This document shows positions 7,856 to 14,785 of a DNA stretch of 43,698 nucleotides, in pieces; position 1 is the stretch's first letter; each line of letters starts with the position of its first letter. The translations under genes and the position numbers were made by a program. Location: NCBI GenBank assembly GCA_934446065.1, contig CAKSDP010000017.1, positions 1-43,698 on the forward strand, written 5' to 3'. This DNA comes from an uncultured Eubacteriales bacterium (GTDB taxonomy: Bacteria; Bacillota; Clostridia; Oscillospirales; CAG-272). Under the pieces are notes generated by a model. It ran no database searches, was not told the origin of the DNA, and saw only the letters and a list, made by a program, of their open reading frames with translations.

Positions 7856-8947
7856 TCATTCAAAAAATTCCGTTAGCCGCGGTACCGGGAGCTTCTGCTC
7901 GATCACCTCGCCGATCTTCTTCGGCAGAATGAGCGTCACCGAGTCACCCGCGCGTTTTTTGTCGGATGCCGCAACCTCAGCCATGGCGCCGGGCGCGAAT
8001 ACCGCCGCGTCAAGCGAGTGCATCGCCGCGCACTCCGAAACGCTTGCCGGCAGCCCGAAATCGTGCACCAGCGCCGCGATCCGATCGGCTGCCCCCGCAG
8101 TCACGCCGCCGCGCTCGGCGTATCTTGCCGCAAGTACCATCCCAACTGCAACAGCCTCGCCGTGGTGCGCCGAGTATCCGCTCAGCTTCTCGATCGCGTG
8201 CGCCGCCGTGTGCCCGAAGTTCAGGATCCGGCGAAGCCCGCCCTCGCGCTCGTCCCGCGAAACAATGTCCGCCTTGATCTCAACGCACCGCGATACCGCC
8301 TGAAGCAGCGCCTGACCCGAAATAGCGCCGCGCGCCCCCTCAAGCTCGGCGAAGAATCCCGCGTCGCGGATCACACCGTACTTTATGACCTCCGCCATGC
8401 CGCACGCAAATTCGCACGCGGGCAGCGTCTGAAGTACGTCCGCGTCAAACAGCACCAGTTGCGGCTGATAGAACGCGCCGCACAGATTCTTGCCCGCCTC
8501 AAGATCCACCCCGCATTTTCCGCCGACCGACGAGTCGACAGCCGCGAGAAGCGACGTCGGGATCTGCACAAAATCTATCCCGCGCAGGTATGACGCCGCG
8601 GCGTATCCCACAAGATCTCCGGTGACGCCGCCGCCGAGCGCGCACAGAAAATCAGTCCGCGTCAGCCTTTCTTTCGCCAGATATTCCACCAGACGTCCGA
8701 ACGTCTCGAGCGTCTTTGACTCCTCGCCTGCGGGGAATACAAACTCCGCAGCCTCGATCCCCGCGTCCGCAAGCGAGCTTTTCAGCCGATGTGCGTACAG
8801 CGGCGCCACGTTTGAGTCGGCGACGATCACCGCGCGCTTGCCGCGCACGTTTTCGGCTATCATCCCACCCGCGCCGGCGAGAATATTCGTGCCGATCACC
8901 ACATCATACGGCGTGCCTGTCCCGACGTGAATTGTGTTGTAAATCAT
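7856..8947 (-). CDS. aroB: 3-dehydroquinate synthase
   Basis: A 363-residue NAD- and metal-dependent enzyme cyclising DAHP to 3-dehydroquinate, step 2. Signatures: PAGEESKTLET, ALGGGVTGDLVGYAAASYLRG (NAD site), QIPTSLLAAVDSSVGGK, AGKNLCGAFYQP, GMAEVIKYG, NFGHTAAHAIE and HGEAVAVGM with the metal-binding His residues. The ATG at 8947 follows GGGGGA. It is the third gene after aroF and tyrA, 27 nt downstream of tyrA, and repeat R4 follows. Confidence 0.95.
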   Translation of the reverse strand: MIYNTIHVGTGTPYDVVIGTNILAGAGGMIAENVRGKRAVIVADSNVAPLYAHRLKSSLADAGIEAAEFVFPAGEESKTLETFGRLVEYLAKERLTRTDFLCALGGGVTGDLVGYAAASYLRGIDFVQIPTSLLAAVDSSVGGKCGVDLEAGKNLCGAFYQPQLVLFDADVLQTLPACEFACGMAEVIKYGVIRDAGFFAELEGARGAISGQALLQAVSRCVEIKADIVSRDEREGGLRRILNFGHTAAHAIEKLSGYSAHHGEAVAVGMVLAARYAERGGVTAGAADRIAALVHDFGLPASVSECAAMHSLDAAVFAPGAMAEVAASDKKRAGDSVTLILPKKIGEVIEQKLPVPRLTEFFE

Positions 8948-8974
8948 GCGTCCCCCATCTGCCGATCGTTCGGC

Positions 8975-9814
8975 TCAAAGCCTGTCTTTTATGTCGCGCC
9001 CCTCGGCGAGCATCGCACGGAGCGTGGCCTTGTCTCCGAGCGTGATCGCGTCGCGGTATTTTTCAAGGTTTTCTATCAGTACCGACAGCTCATGCGAGAG
9101 GTTGTCGGCGTTCTCAAGGAACAGCGCCGTCCACATATCGGGATCGAGATGCGCGACGCGCGTCATGTCGCGGAAGCTGCCCGCCGAAAAGCCGCGCCTT
9201 ACCTCGGCGGTGGGGCTTTTCACGTAGGCGCTCGACACCGCGTGCGCGAGCTGCGACGTGTATGCGATCGTCCGATCGTGTTCGGCTGCGCTGCACACCG
9301 TCAGCCCGGCAAATCCCGCCGCGAGCATAATCTCGCGGACGTGGTCGAGCAGTGCGATATCCTCCGTATCGGGCGGCACGACGATCATCGATGCGCCGTG
9401 GTACAGGGTCGCGCGGCTGTTCTTGTAGCCGCCCTTGTGGCTTCCCGCCATCGGATGCCCTCCGATGAACGTGAAGCCGTGCGCCTTTGCGATGGCGAAG
9501 CCTTTTTCGCATACGCCGCGCTTTGTTCCGGCGCAGTCGATGACGAGGCATCCGCCGAGAGCCGCCGCGTTCTCCTCAAGGAAGCTCACGACTGCGTCCG
9601 GCATTATCGCGAGAAAAATTACGTCAGTGCGTATAAATGTGTCCGGCGTGAGATGCGCCGCGACCGCGCCGTCGAGTATCGCAAAATCGGTGACGGCGGG
9701 ATCGGCGTCAAGCCCGAGGACGGTGTGACCCGCCTCGGTGTACGCACGGGCGAGCGAGCCGCCGATAAGGCCGAGCCCGACTATGCCTACGGTAAAGTGA
9801 TCGGGTACGCTCAT
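8975..9814 (-). CDS. tyrA: Prephenate dehydrogenase
   Basis: A 279-residue enzyme that oxidatively decarboxylates prephenate to 4-hydroxyphenylpyruvate, the tyrosine branch. The N-terminal Rossmann fold carries GIVGLGLIGGSLARA and a D-x-D at the end of strand 2 (LGLDAD), which favours NAD. GGHPMAGSHKGGY is the conserved catalytic-His region. The C-terminal helical half has TSQLAHAVSSA and FRDMTRVAHLDPDMW. There is no fused mutase or ACT domain, so the short form lacks an obvious tyrosine-sensing domain. The start overlaps the aroF stop by 4 nt (ATGA). Confidence 0.93.
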   Translation of the reverse strand: MSVPDHFTVGIVGLGLIGGSLARAYTEAGHTVLGLDADPAVTDFAILDGAVAAHLTPDTFIRTDVIFLAIMPDAVVSFLEENAAALGGCLVIDCAGTKRGVCEKGFAIAKAHGFTFIGGHPMAGSHKGGYKNSRATLYHGASMIVVPPDTEDIALLDHVREIMLAAGFAGLTVCSAAEHDRTIAYTSQLAHAVSSAYVKSPTAEVRRGFSAGSFRDMTRVAHLDPDMWTALFLENADNLSHELSVLIENLEKYRDAITLGDKATLRAMLAEGRDIKDRL

Positions 9815-10812
9815 CTGATAGCCTCTCTTACGCGGCCGATCTTGTGAGCGATCTCGGCGAACTTCTCGGGCAGGATCGACTGTGCTCCGTCGCAGAGAGC
9901 GTGTGCGGGATCGTTGTGGACCTCAATGATGAGTCCGTCGGCGCCCGCTGCGGCTGCTGCGTAAGCCATCGGCTCGACGAGTCTTGCGATTCCGGTCGCG
10001 TGGGACGGGTCGATCACGACGGGCAGGTGAGTCAGCTCGTGCAGCATCGGCACGGCGGAGAGGTCGAGGGTGTTTCTCGTGTACGTCTCGAACGTGCGGA
10101 TACCTCTCTCGCAGAGGATGATCTTCTCGTTGCCGCCCGCCATGATGTACTCGGCGCTCATGAGAAGCTCCTTCAGGGTGTTTGCAAGTCCGCGCTTCAG
10201 AAGGATCACCTTGTCGGTGTGACCGAGCTCCTTCAGAAGCTCAAAGTTCTGCATATTTCTTGCGCCGACCTGGATGACGTCAACGTTCTCGAAGAGCGGC
10301 AGGTGATTTGCGTTCATGATCTCGGTGACGATGGGCATACCGGTCTTTTTCTTCGCTTCGAGCAGAAGCTCGATACCGTCGGCGTGAAGTCCCTGGAAGT
10401 CGTAGGGCGAGGTGCGGGGCTTGAACGCGCCACCGCGCAGCATTGACGCGCCTGCCTCCTTCACTGCCTCGGCGATGCCGATGATCTGGTCGTGCGACTC
10501 GACGGAGCACGGTCCCGCGATCATCGCGAAGTTGCCGCCGCCGATCTTGATGCCGTTTACGTCGATGACGGTGTCGTCGGGGTGGAATTTGCGGTTTGCG
10601 CTCTTGAACGGGTCCGTGACGCGTGTGACGGACTCGACGATGTCAAGGCCTCCCACGAGGTCGGCATCGACCTTGCTCGTGTCGCCGATAAGTCCGATGA
10701 CGGTGTGGTACTCACCCTCGGAAACATGGACTCTGAGTCCCTTGCTCTTGAACCACTCACAAAGGTTGTCTCTCTGCTTTTCTGATACTCCGGGTTTCAG
10801 TACTGCGATCAT
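9811..10812 (-). CDS. aroF: 3-deoxy-7-phosphoheptulonate (DAHP) synthase
   Basis: A 333-residue type I beta enzyme condensing PEP with erythrose-4-phosphate, the committed first step. Residues 1-70 form a ferredoxin-like/ACT-type regulatory domain as in Thermotoga DAHP synthase, a family fed back on by Tyr or Phe. The barrel carries AGPCSVES, GGAFKPRTSPYDFQG, VTEIMN, VIQVGARNMQNF, LLKRG, ERGIRTFE and IDPSHATG. The ATG at 10812 has GGAGG 9 nt upstream. It is the first gene of the supercluster and lies behind a Phe/Tyr attenuator (10860-11020), so aromatic amino acid supply is sensed at both RNA and protein level. Confidence 0.95.
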   Translation of the reverse strand: MIAVLKPGVSEKQRDNLCEWFKSKGLRVHVSEGEYHTVIGLIGDTSKVDADLVGGLDIVESVTRVTDPFKSANRKFHPDDTVIDVNGIKIGGGNFAMIAGPCSVESHDQIIGIAEAVKEAGASMLRGGAFKPRTSPYDFQGLHADGIELLLEAKKKTGMPIVTEIMNANHLPLFENVDVIQVGARNMQNFELLKELGHTDKVILLKRGLANTLKELLMSAEYIMAGGNEKIILCERGIRTFETYTRNTLDLSAVPMLHELTHLPVVIDPSHATGIARLVEPMAYAAAAAGADGLIIEVHNDPAHALCDGAQSILPEKFAEIAHKIGRVREAIR

Positions 10813-10859
10813 TTTTTGAATCCTCCGTTTGAAAGTATACCGTGCCGCACCGCCGGTCT

Positions 10860-10899
10860 AAAAAAATAAGACCGTGCAGTGTTTTTCCGCACAGTCTTA
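10860..10899 (-). terminator. Attenuator terminator of the aroF leader
   Basis: TAAGACTGTGC (10899-10889) pairs with GCACGGTCTTA (10877-10867), 11 bp with one G-U, around an 11-nt loop. Seven T residues follow at 10866-10860. It lies about 48 nt before the aroF start codon and 26 nt after the leader peptide stop, the classical position. Confidence 0.92.
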
Positions 10900-10949
10900 G
10901 TGAACTTTTTAATTTGCCTGTTCCCTAAATTTTTGCACCAAAAAACACT
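10878..10949 (-). promoter_or_regulatory. Antiterminator pairing of the aroF attenuator
   Basis: AGTGTTTTTTGGTGC (10949-10935) can pair with GTGCGGAAAAACACT (10892-10878): 14 of 15 positions pair, three of them G-U or U-G. The second segment covers the 3' end of the terminator left arm and its loop, so the two helices exclude each other. The first segment overlaps the end of the leader peptide gene and would be masked by a ribosome that reaches the stop codon. Derived by hand from complementarity. Confidence 0.8.
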
Positions 10950-11020
10950 CTTACTCTATCGCACATAAAGTAAAAGTAATAAAAGGAATATGCAAAAATG
11001 TTAAGGGATGCGTGAGTCAT
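10925..11020 (-). CDS. Phe/Tyr-rich attenuation leader peptide of aroF
   Basis: A 31-codon ORF too short for normal gene calling. It has a Shine-Dalgarno site (AGAAAGG) 8 nt before the ATG at 11020 and ends at TAG 10925. Codons 11-18 read YSFYYFYF: seven of eight are aromatic. F9 precedes them and F26-F27 follow, so 10 of 31 residues are Phe or Tyr. It lies between a consensus promoter and an intrinsic terminator upstream of DAHP synthase. The peptide is probably a sensor: stalling at scarce Phe- or Tyr-tRNA would free 10949-10935 to form the antiterminator. The logic matches E. coli pheL; the arrangement here mixes Phe and Tyr codons. Confidence 0.9.
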   Translation of the reverse strand: MTHASLNIFAYSFYYFYFMCDRVRVFFGAKI

Positions 11021-11063
11021 TTTTGTACCCTTTCTGCATCAGGCATTTTTAGCTTACACCTGC

Positions 11064-11092
11064 ATTATATCACTGGTCGGAGTGCTTGTCAA
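11064..11092 (-). promoter_or_regulatory. Promoter of the aroF aromatic operon
   Basis: A perfect consensus: TTGACA (11092-11087), 17-bp spacer, TATAAT (11069-11064) on the minus strand. Transcription should begin near 11057, giving a leader of about 245 nt before aroF. Confidence 0.92.
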
Positions 11093-11098
11093 TAGAGA

Positions 11099-11132
11099 GA
11101 GCCTCCAAAATCAAAAACAATTTCGGAGGCTC
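11099..11132 (-). terminator. Terminator-like hairpin after the sialidase-like gene
   Basis: GAGCCTCC and GGAGGCTC form an 8-bp stem extended by an AT-rich inner stem. The following tract is only weakly T-rich (TCTCTATT). It separates the gene ending at 11156 from the aroF promoter that begins at 11092. Confidence 0.6.
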
Positions 11133-11155
11133 CGCGTGATATTTTCAACAAAAAA

Positions 11156-12262
11156 TCACTTTTCGGCGGTGATGCGGAATCTGTCGGCGTAGATGACGCG
11201 GCGCTCGCCGTACTTTATATCGTCGGATACGGGGTCGTCGGTATGGTCGTAGACGATGAGCAGCTCGTCGTCTGCGGTCTCGAAGATCGAGGTATATCCG
11301 GAGGGACCGCGGTCCCACTGGCCGCGATTTTCCTTCACGATTATTCTGTCAGACCACGACTCGCCGTCGTCGGCAGATATTTTGAGGAACGTATCCCACT
11401 TGCCGGAGGCGAGGACGACTGCGCCGTTCTTCATTTTTAGCAGGCGTGGCAGGACGCCGAAATCCTCGACTTTGGAGACGGGACTCCACGTGCGGCCCGA
11501 GTCATAGGAATGGGAGGCGTACATGGGGGAATAGACCTCGTGTCCCTGCGTGCGCATGACGCAGAGGACGTGGCCGCCGCCGAGGTACAGGAGGTCGGGC
11601 TCGCAGAAGCCCTCGGCTGCGGTATCGATCGGCTGCGACTGGACGTCGGCGACGGTTGAGAGGAACTCGAACGTATTGCCGCGGTCGTGGGAGATCATGA
11701 CCCACGTACGGTACTGGTAGAAGTTATACTTGGTGAAGTAGGGGAGGCGAGTTTTATCCTCGCCGAACTGGCCGTACATAGCGATGAGGATGGATCCGTC
11801 GTCAAGCTCGACTATGCCGGAGCCGACGACGCCGGTATGGTCGTTGCGCTCGTCGCCGCTGTCGCCGTAGCCGACGGCGAGGTCGGGTATATCGGGCATA
11901 CAGAAGGCTGACTGCGCGTCGCCTGCGACGAGGGCGTCGTAATTTTCGGCGTGCAGTGTTTTCATGATATAGGGGATCTTTTTCTGGTGCTTGGGGTCGA
12001 AGTGGTGGACGGCGAGGCTGCCGAAGCCTATGCCGATATACGAGCCGTCGCTGAGGCGGCGCATATGGTCGGTATTGGTGATATCGCGGCGCAGCTCCCA
12101 CGTGCGGCCGCCGTCGTTCGAGCGGATGGTCATACTTCCGGCGTTATCGCCTGCGCGTATGATGAGCCGTCCGTTTCCGCCGTCGGCGTCCCCGCAGGGG
12201 TAGTGTCCGATCCACAATCTATCGGAGGAGAGATGTTCGATCTTATAGTTCTTGTAGTTCAT
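11156..12262 (-). CDS. Sialidase-fold (BNR/Asp-box) protein, cytoplasmic
   Basis: A 368-residue six-bladed-propeller-type protein. Four Asp-boxes of the S-x-D-x-G-x-T/S-W type are visible: SNDGGRTWE (residues 48-56), SHDRGNTFE, SYDSGRTWS and SADDGESWS. Arginines near the N-terminus and between blades could form the arginine triad of an exo-sialidase, but I cannot place them with certainty. There is no signal peptide or membrane segment, so a cytosolic glycosidase acting on imported sugars is more likely than a secreted sialidase. ATG at 12262 with AAAGGA; it has its own promoter at 12298-12326 and is probably monocistronic. The substrate is not determinable here. Confidence 0.75.
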   Translation of the reverse strand: MNYKNYKIEHLSSDRLWIGHYPCGDADGGNGRLIIRAGDNAGSMTIRSNDGGRTWELRRDITNTDHMRRLSDGSYIGIGFGSLAVHHFDPKHQKKIPYIMKTLHAENYDALVAGDAQSAFCMPDIPDLAVGYGDSGDERNDHTGVVGSGIVELDDGSILIAMYGQFGEDKTRLPYFTKYNFYQYRTWVMISHDRGNTFEFLSTVADVQSQPIDTAAEGFCEPDLLYLGGGHVLCVMRTQGHEVYSPMYASHSYDSGRTWSPVSKVEDFGVLPRLLKMKNGAVVLASGKWDTFLKISADDGESWSDRIIVKENRGQWDRGPSGYTSIFETADDELLIVYDHTDDPVSDDIKYGERRVIYADRFRITAEK

Positions 12263-12297
12263 ATTTTGTCCTTTTTCGGCAGGTTGCCGTTTTGTTT

Positions 12298-12326
12298 ATA
12301 GTACCACACGTTACCGTTGATGTCAA
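12298..12326 (-). promoter_or_regulatory. Promoter of the sialidase-like gene
   Basis: On the minus strand TTGACA (12326-12321), 17-bp spacer, TACTAT (12303-12298), about 35 nt before the start codon. Confidence 0.8.
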
Positions 12327-12332
12327 GTGGAC

Positions 12333-12805
12333 GGGGGACGAGGGAAGCGTGTTCTTTTCTTGAAAGAAAAGAACCAAAAGAACTTTATACTGACTGAATT
12401 TACTTGGTTTGAGCAAGACGGATTACGAAGCTGAAGGCGAGAGGTATCTCACGTTATGGTTCGTCCAAACTATCAGAAAACCGCACGTGAGCGGTTTCCG
12501 CTCTCGCGGCTCCCGCCACAGACGTGGAGTTTATGCGGAACGAAAAAAGCCTCCCTTGTGTAAAGGGAGGTGGCAGTCCCCAAGACTGCCGGAGGGATTG
12601 TAAAACTTAGGGTAAGCAGAAACTGCAATGCTGTATGTTTGCATAATCCTCACGTACAGCAATCCCTCAGTCAGCCGTGCGGCTGACAGCTCTCTTTACA
12701 CAAGGGAGCCGTTTCTATACCCTCGCATTTACTATATCTATTTTAATAGGTTAAAAGTTTTTAGGGAGAGCGCGAGAGGGGATTTTTGAAAAAATCCCCT
12801 CTCGC
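12333..12805 (+). repeat. Composite intergenic repeat, copy R5 (with nested element)
   Basis: A full plus-oriented copy: GGGGGACGAGGG; the 11-bp hairpin GTTCTTTTCTT/AAGAAAAGAAC with third copy AAAAGAAC; CTTTATACTGACTGAATT; GTCCAAACTATCAGAAAAC; GAGCGGTTTCCGCTC; GCGGCTCCCGCC; then a 162-bp MITE-like element at the site where R2 and R4 have one short palindrome; then TTTCTATACCCTCGCATTTACT and a perfect 16-bp hairpin GCGAGAGGGGATTTTT/AAAAATCCCCTCTCGC (12772-12805). No gene is seen. Confidence 0.85.
12549..12710. mobile_element. MITE-like element with palindromic ends
   Basis: A 162-bp non-coding unit. The left end GCCTCCCTTGTGTAAAGGGA and the right end TCTTTACACAAGGGAGCC are inverted repeats that continue inward (TGGCAG.. 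/ ..CTGACA; GGAGGGATTG / CAATCCCTCA), giving arms of about 50 nt. The ends are themselves hairpins. The centre has no ORF. No clear target-site duplication is visible. Similar repeats are, from memory, frequent in gut Clostridia; I could not verify this. Mobilisation in trans is inferred. Confidence 0.65.
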
Positions 12806-12826
12806 AAAAAACCGCTCGCCCGTCCC

Positions 12827-13696
12827 TCACGGGATCGGTACCTCAAATTCGGGGCGGCCCGCAGCACCGGCAGCGATCTCGTACTTGTCAAAAACAACAA
12901 CCGCCACGCGCCCGCCGTCCTTCATGTAGAACATCCGATCGTCACCGAGCAGCGGATCAACGTCAACGTCAACGTCAGCGTCATAAATGTACCGCGCAAG
13001 CTCGCTGTCCTCGGCTAGCCTCTTGTCGATCGCGTCGCGTATGAGCGCCCTGTATCCGTCGCCGAGTACGTCGCGCAGAGTCAGATTCCGCCCGCTCTCA
13101 AGATCAATGTTGTAGCAGAATATCTGCCCGTATACCGACGCCAGCGACTCCTCCTTGTATATCACAAACGATACCGCGTCTTCCGTCAGATCCTTGATAT
13201 CGTAGTCTACGTATATCTCCATCGGACGGAATTCCGCCGCGTCACCGCCCGTCGCAATGTATGCCTTGTAGTATTCCTCCGCGCGTTCCCGCGCCGCTTC
13301 AATCTCGCTGTCGATCCGGTACCTTATCTCAAGATTCACCCGCGTCTCAAGCTCGCTGTCACCGGTGTCCGATATCTTAGGTATGCGCACGCGCAGATGA
13401 TCGTATGCCTCGGCTTCGTCGTATTTCGCAAACGTTACAACGCGGCATAAACCGCCGATCACCGGTACGTCGCCCATTACCGCCGCAAACGCTGGATTCG
13501 TGTTCAGCAGAAGTACAAACGTCGCCGCCGCTGCCGCTGTCGCCGCGCAGATCTTCTTCAGCGCACCGAACCGCCTGCCGCGCGCCGCACGCGTCCCCTC
13601 AAGGATCGAGAGATCCACTACCGTGCCGAGATTCTCCGGCACCGGCTCAGACTTGTACGCCTCGCCCGCAAGCCTCAGATCATCAGTGCTCCTCAT
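12827..13696 (-). CDS. RsiV-like transmembrane anti-sigma factor
   Basis: A 289-residue protein. A short cytoplasmic N-terminus (about residues 1-43) should bind the sigma factor. One membrane helix at about 44-63 (CAATAAAAATFVLLL) is followed by NPAFAAVMGDVPVIGG, common just outside the membrane in RsiV-like proteins. The extracellular part ends with a DUF3298-type domain: SGRNLTLRDVLGDGYRALI and a terminal VVVFDKYEIAAGAAGRPEFEVPI. In Bacillus subtilis RsiV this domain binds lysozyme. The start at ATG 13696 is set by GGAGGG 8 nt upstream; longer in-frame starts overlap the sigma gene. It lies 25 nt after its probable partner sigma factor. Confidence 0.82.
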   Translation of the reverse strand: MRSTDDLRLAGEAYKSEPVPENLGTVVDLSILEGTRAARGRRFGALKKICAATAAAAATFVLLLNTNPAFAAVMGDVPVIGGLCRVVTFAKYDEAEAYDHLRVRIPKISDTGDSELETRVNLEIRYRIDSEIEAARERAEEYYKAYIATGGDAAEFRPMEIYVDYDIKDLTEDAVSFVIYKEESLASVYGQIFCYNIDLESGRNLTLRDVLGDGYRALIRDAIDKRLAEDSELARYIYDADVDVDVDPLLGDDRMFYMKDGGRVAVVVFDKYEIAAGAAGRPEFEVPIP

Positions 13697-13721
13697 GTGA
13701 AGACCCTCCTTCCGCATAAAT

Positions 13722-14201
13722 TCATTCGGTAAATCCCGCACCAAGCTCGACCTTCAGTATGTCGAGCGCGCGGTACAGCCTCGTCTTGATCGTGCTCAGA
13801 TTTGCGCCCGTCACCTCAGCGATCTCCGTAAGACTCATCCCGTGAAAAAACCTCAGTATCACAACGGTCCTGAGCTTCGGAGAAAGCTCTGCAACAGCAC
13901 GCCGCAGCGCGATCGCATCGTCAATCCCGCCCGAGTCCGACGGCACGTCCGCGTCAAACGATTCACCGCGCGGCTCGCGCTTCTGCCTCCGCAGATGCAT
14001 AAGGCACGTGTTCACAAGGATTTTGTAGAACCACGTCTTCATGACCGAGGGATCGCGCAGCGTGCCGCACTTCTCCATCGCGCGTACAACGGCGTCGTGA
14101 ACCATGTCAAGCGCGTCGTCGGAGTTGTGAACGTAACTTCGGGCAAGCCTGTAAAACGACGCCTCGTTTTCGCGGATGAACGCCGCCAGCTCCTCTCTCA
14201 A
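13722..14201 (-). CDS. ECF RNA polymerase sigma factor (SigV-like)
   Basis: A 159-residue group 4 sigma factor with only regions 2 and 4. Region 2: RLARSYVHNSDDALDMVHDA and KTWFYKILVNTCL (residues about 17-72). Region 4: LSPKLRTVVILRFFHGMSLTEIAE with the recognition helix NLSTIKTRLYRAL (about 110-150). The start is a TTG at 14201 behind GGGGGTGAGG; no ATG is available. It is followed immediately by the RsiV-like anti-sigma gene, so release by signal-triggered cleavage of that protein is expected. The DUF4358-like lipoprotein gene 30 nt upstream is likely in the same operon. Confidence 0.88.
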   Translation of the reverse strand: MREELAAFIRENEASFYRLARSYVHNSDDALDMVHDAVVRAMEKCGTLRDPSVMKTWFYKILVNTCLMHLRRQKREPRGESFDADVPSDSGGIDDAIALRRAVAELSPKLRTVVILRFFHGMSLTEIAEVTGANLSTIKTRLYRALDILKVELGAGFTE

Positions 14202-14231
14202 AACCTCACCCCCGAAGATGCCCCGTGTAAC

Positions 14232-14702
14232 TCAGCCGAATATTTTATCTACCGCCGCTGCCGCGCCCGCGTCCGATGTGACGCAGAGCGCAACGTACTG
14301 CCCGAACTGCTTGACTACCGCCTTCTCGAGCTTGTCAGTCTCGTCGGGATTGTAGTTCTTGAACGACTCAAGCTGTGACTGAATGTGCTCGCGTGCGACG
14401 GAGAGCACCGCCTTTGCCGTGGACTCGTCGCCCGCGTCAAACAGCGCAAGCTCCTCCGCCGTGGCGCCGCTGCTGCTGTATACCGCAGCCTTCACCCCGT
14501 CGGGGAGATCGTAGAGGTACCTGACCGCCTCGTCGTCGATCGGCGCGATCTCGTCCTCAAACGTTATCTCCGCCGCAAGCGCCTGAGCCGCACTGCTTAT
14601 GTCAACGGTCCGGACTTCGTCCTTTCCGCCGTTTTCACTGCCGCAGCCGACCGCTGCGAAAAGGATCGCCGTCGCGAGAAGTGCAATAAATATTTTTTTC
14701 AT
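14232..14702 (-). CDS. DUF4358-like lipoprotein
   Basis: A 156-residue secreted lipoprotein: the signal peptide MKKIFIALLATAILFAAVG ends in a lipobox with the lipidated Cys at residue 20 (AVGCG). The mature part resembles DUF4358: LPDGVKAAVYSSSGATAEELALFDA, then a regular helix with REHIQSQLESFKNYNPDETDKLEKA, and a C-terminal strand (YVALCVTSDAG). ATG at 14702 with GGAGACAGG. It precedes the ECF sigma gene on the same strand by 30 nt. DUF4358 proteins have no established function; here one may take part in or report on the envelope-stress response. Confidence 0.75.
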   Translation of the reverse strand: MKKIFIALLATAILFAAVGCGSENGGKDEVRTVDISSAAQALAAEITFEDEIAPIDDEAVRYLYDLPDGVKAAVYSSSGATAEELALFDAGDESTAKAVLSVAREHIQSQLESFKNYNPDETDKLEKAVVKQFGQYVALCVTSDAGAAAAVDKIFG

Positions 14703-14785
14703 AACCTGTCTCCATTCGATTTTATATTATTCTTTCCGCATGATCGGTCGAAATGTGCGAACTTTGAAATTTTCCCGGATTTTTC

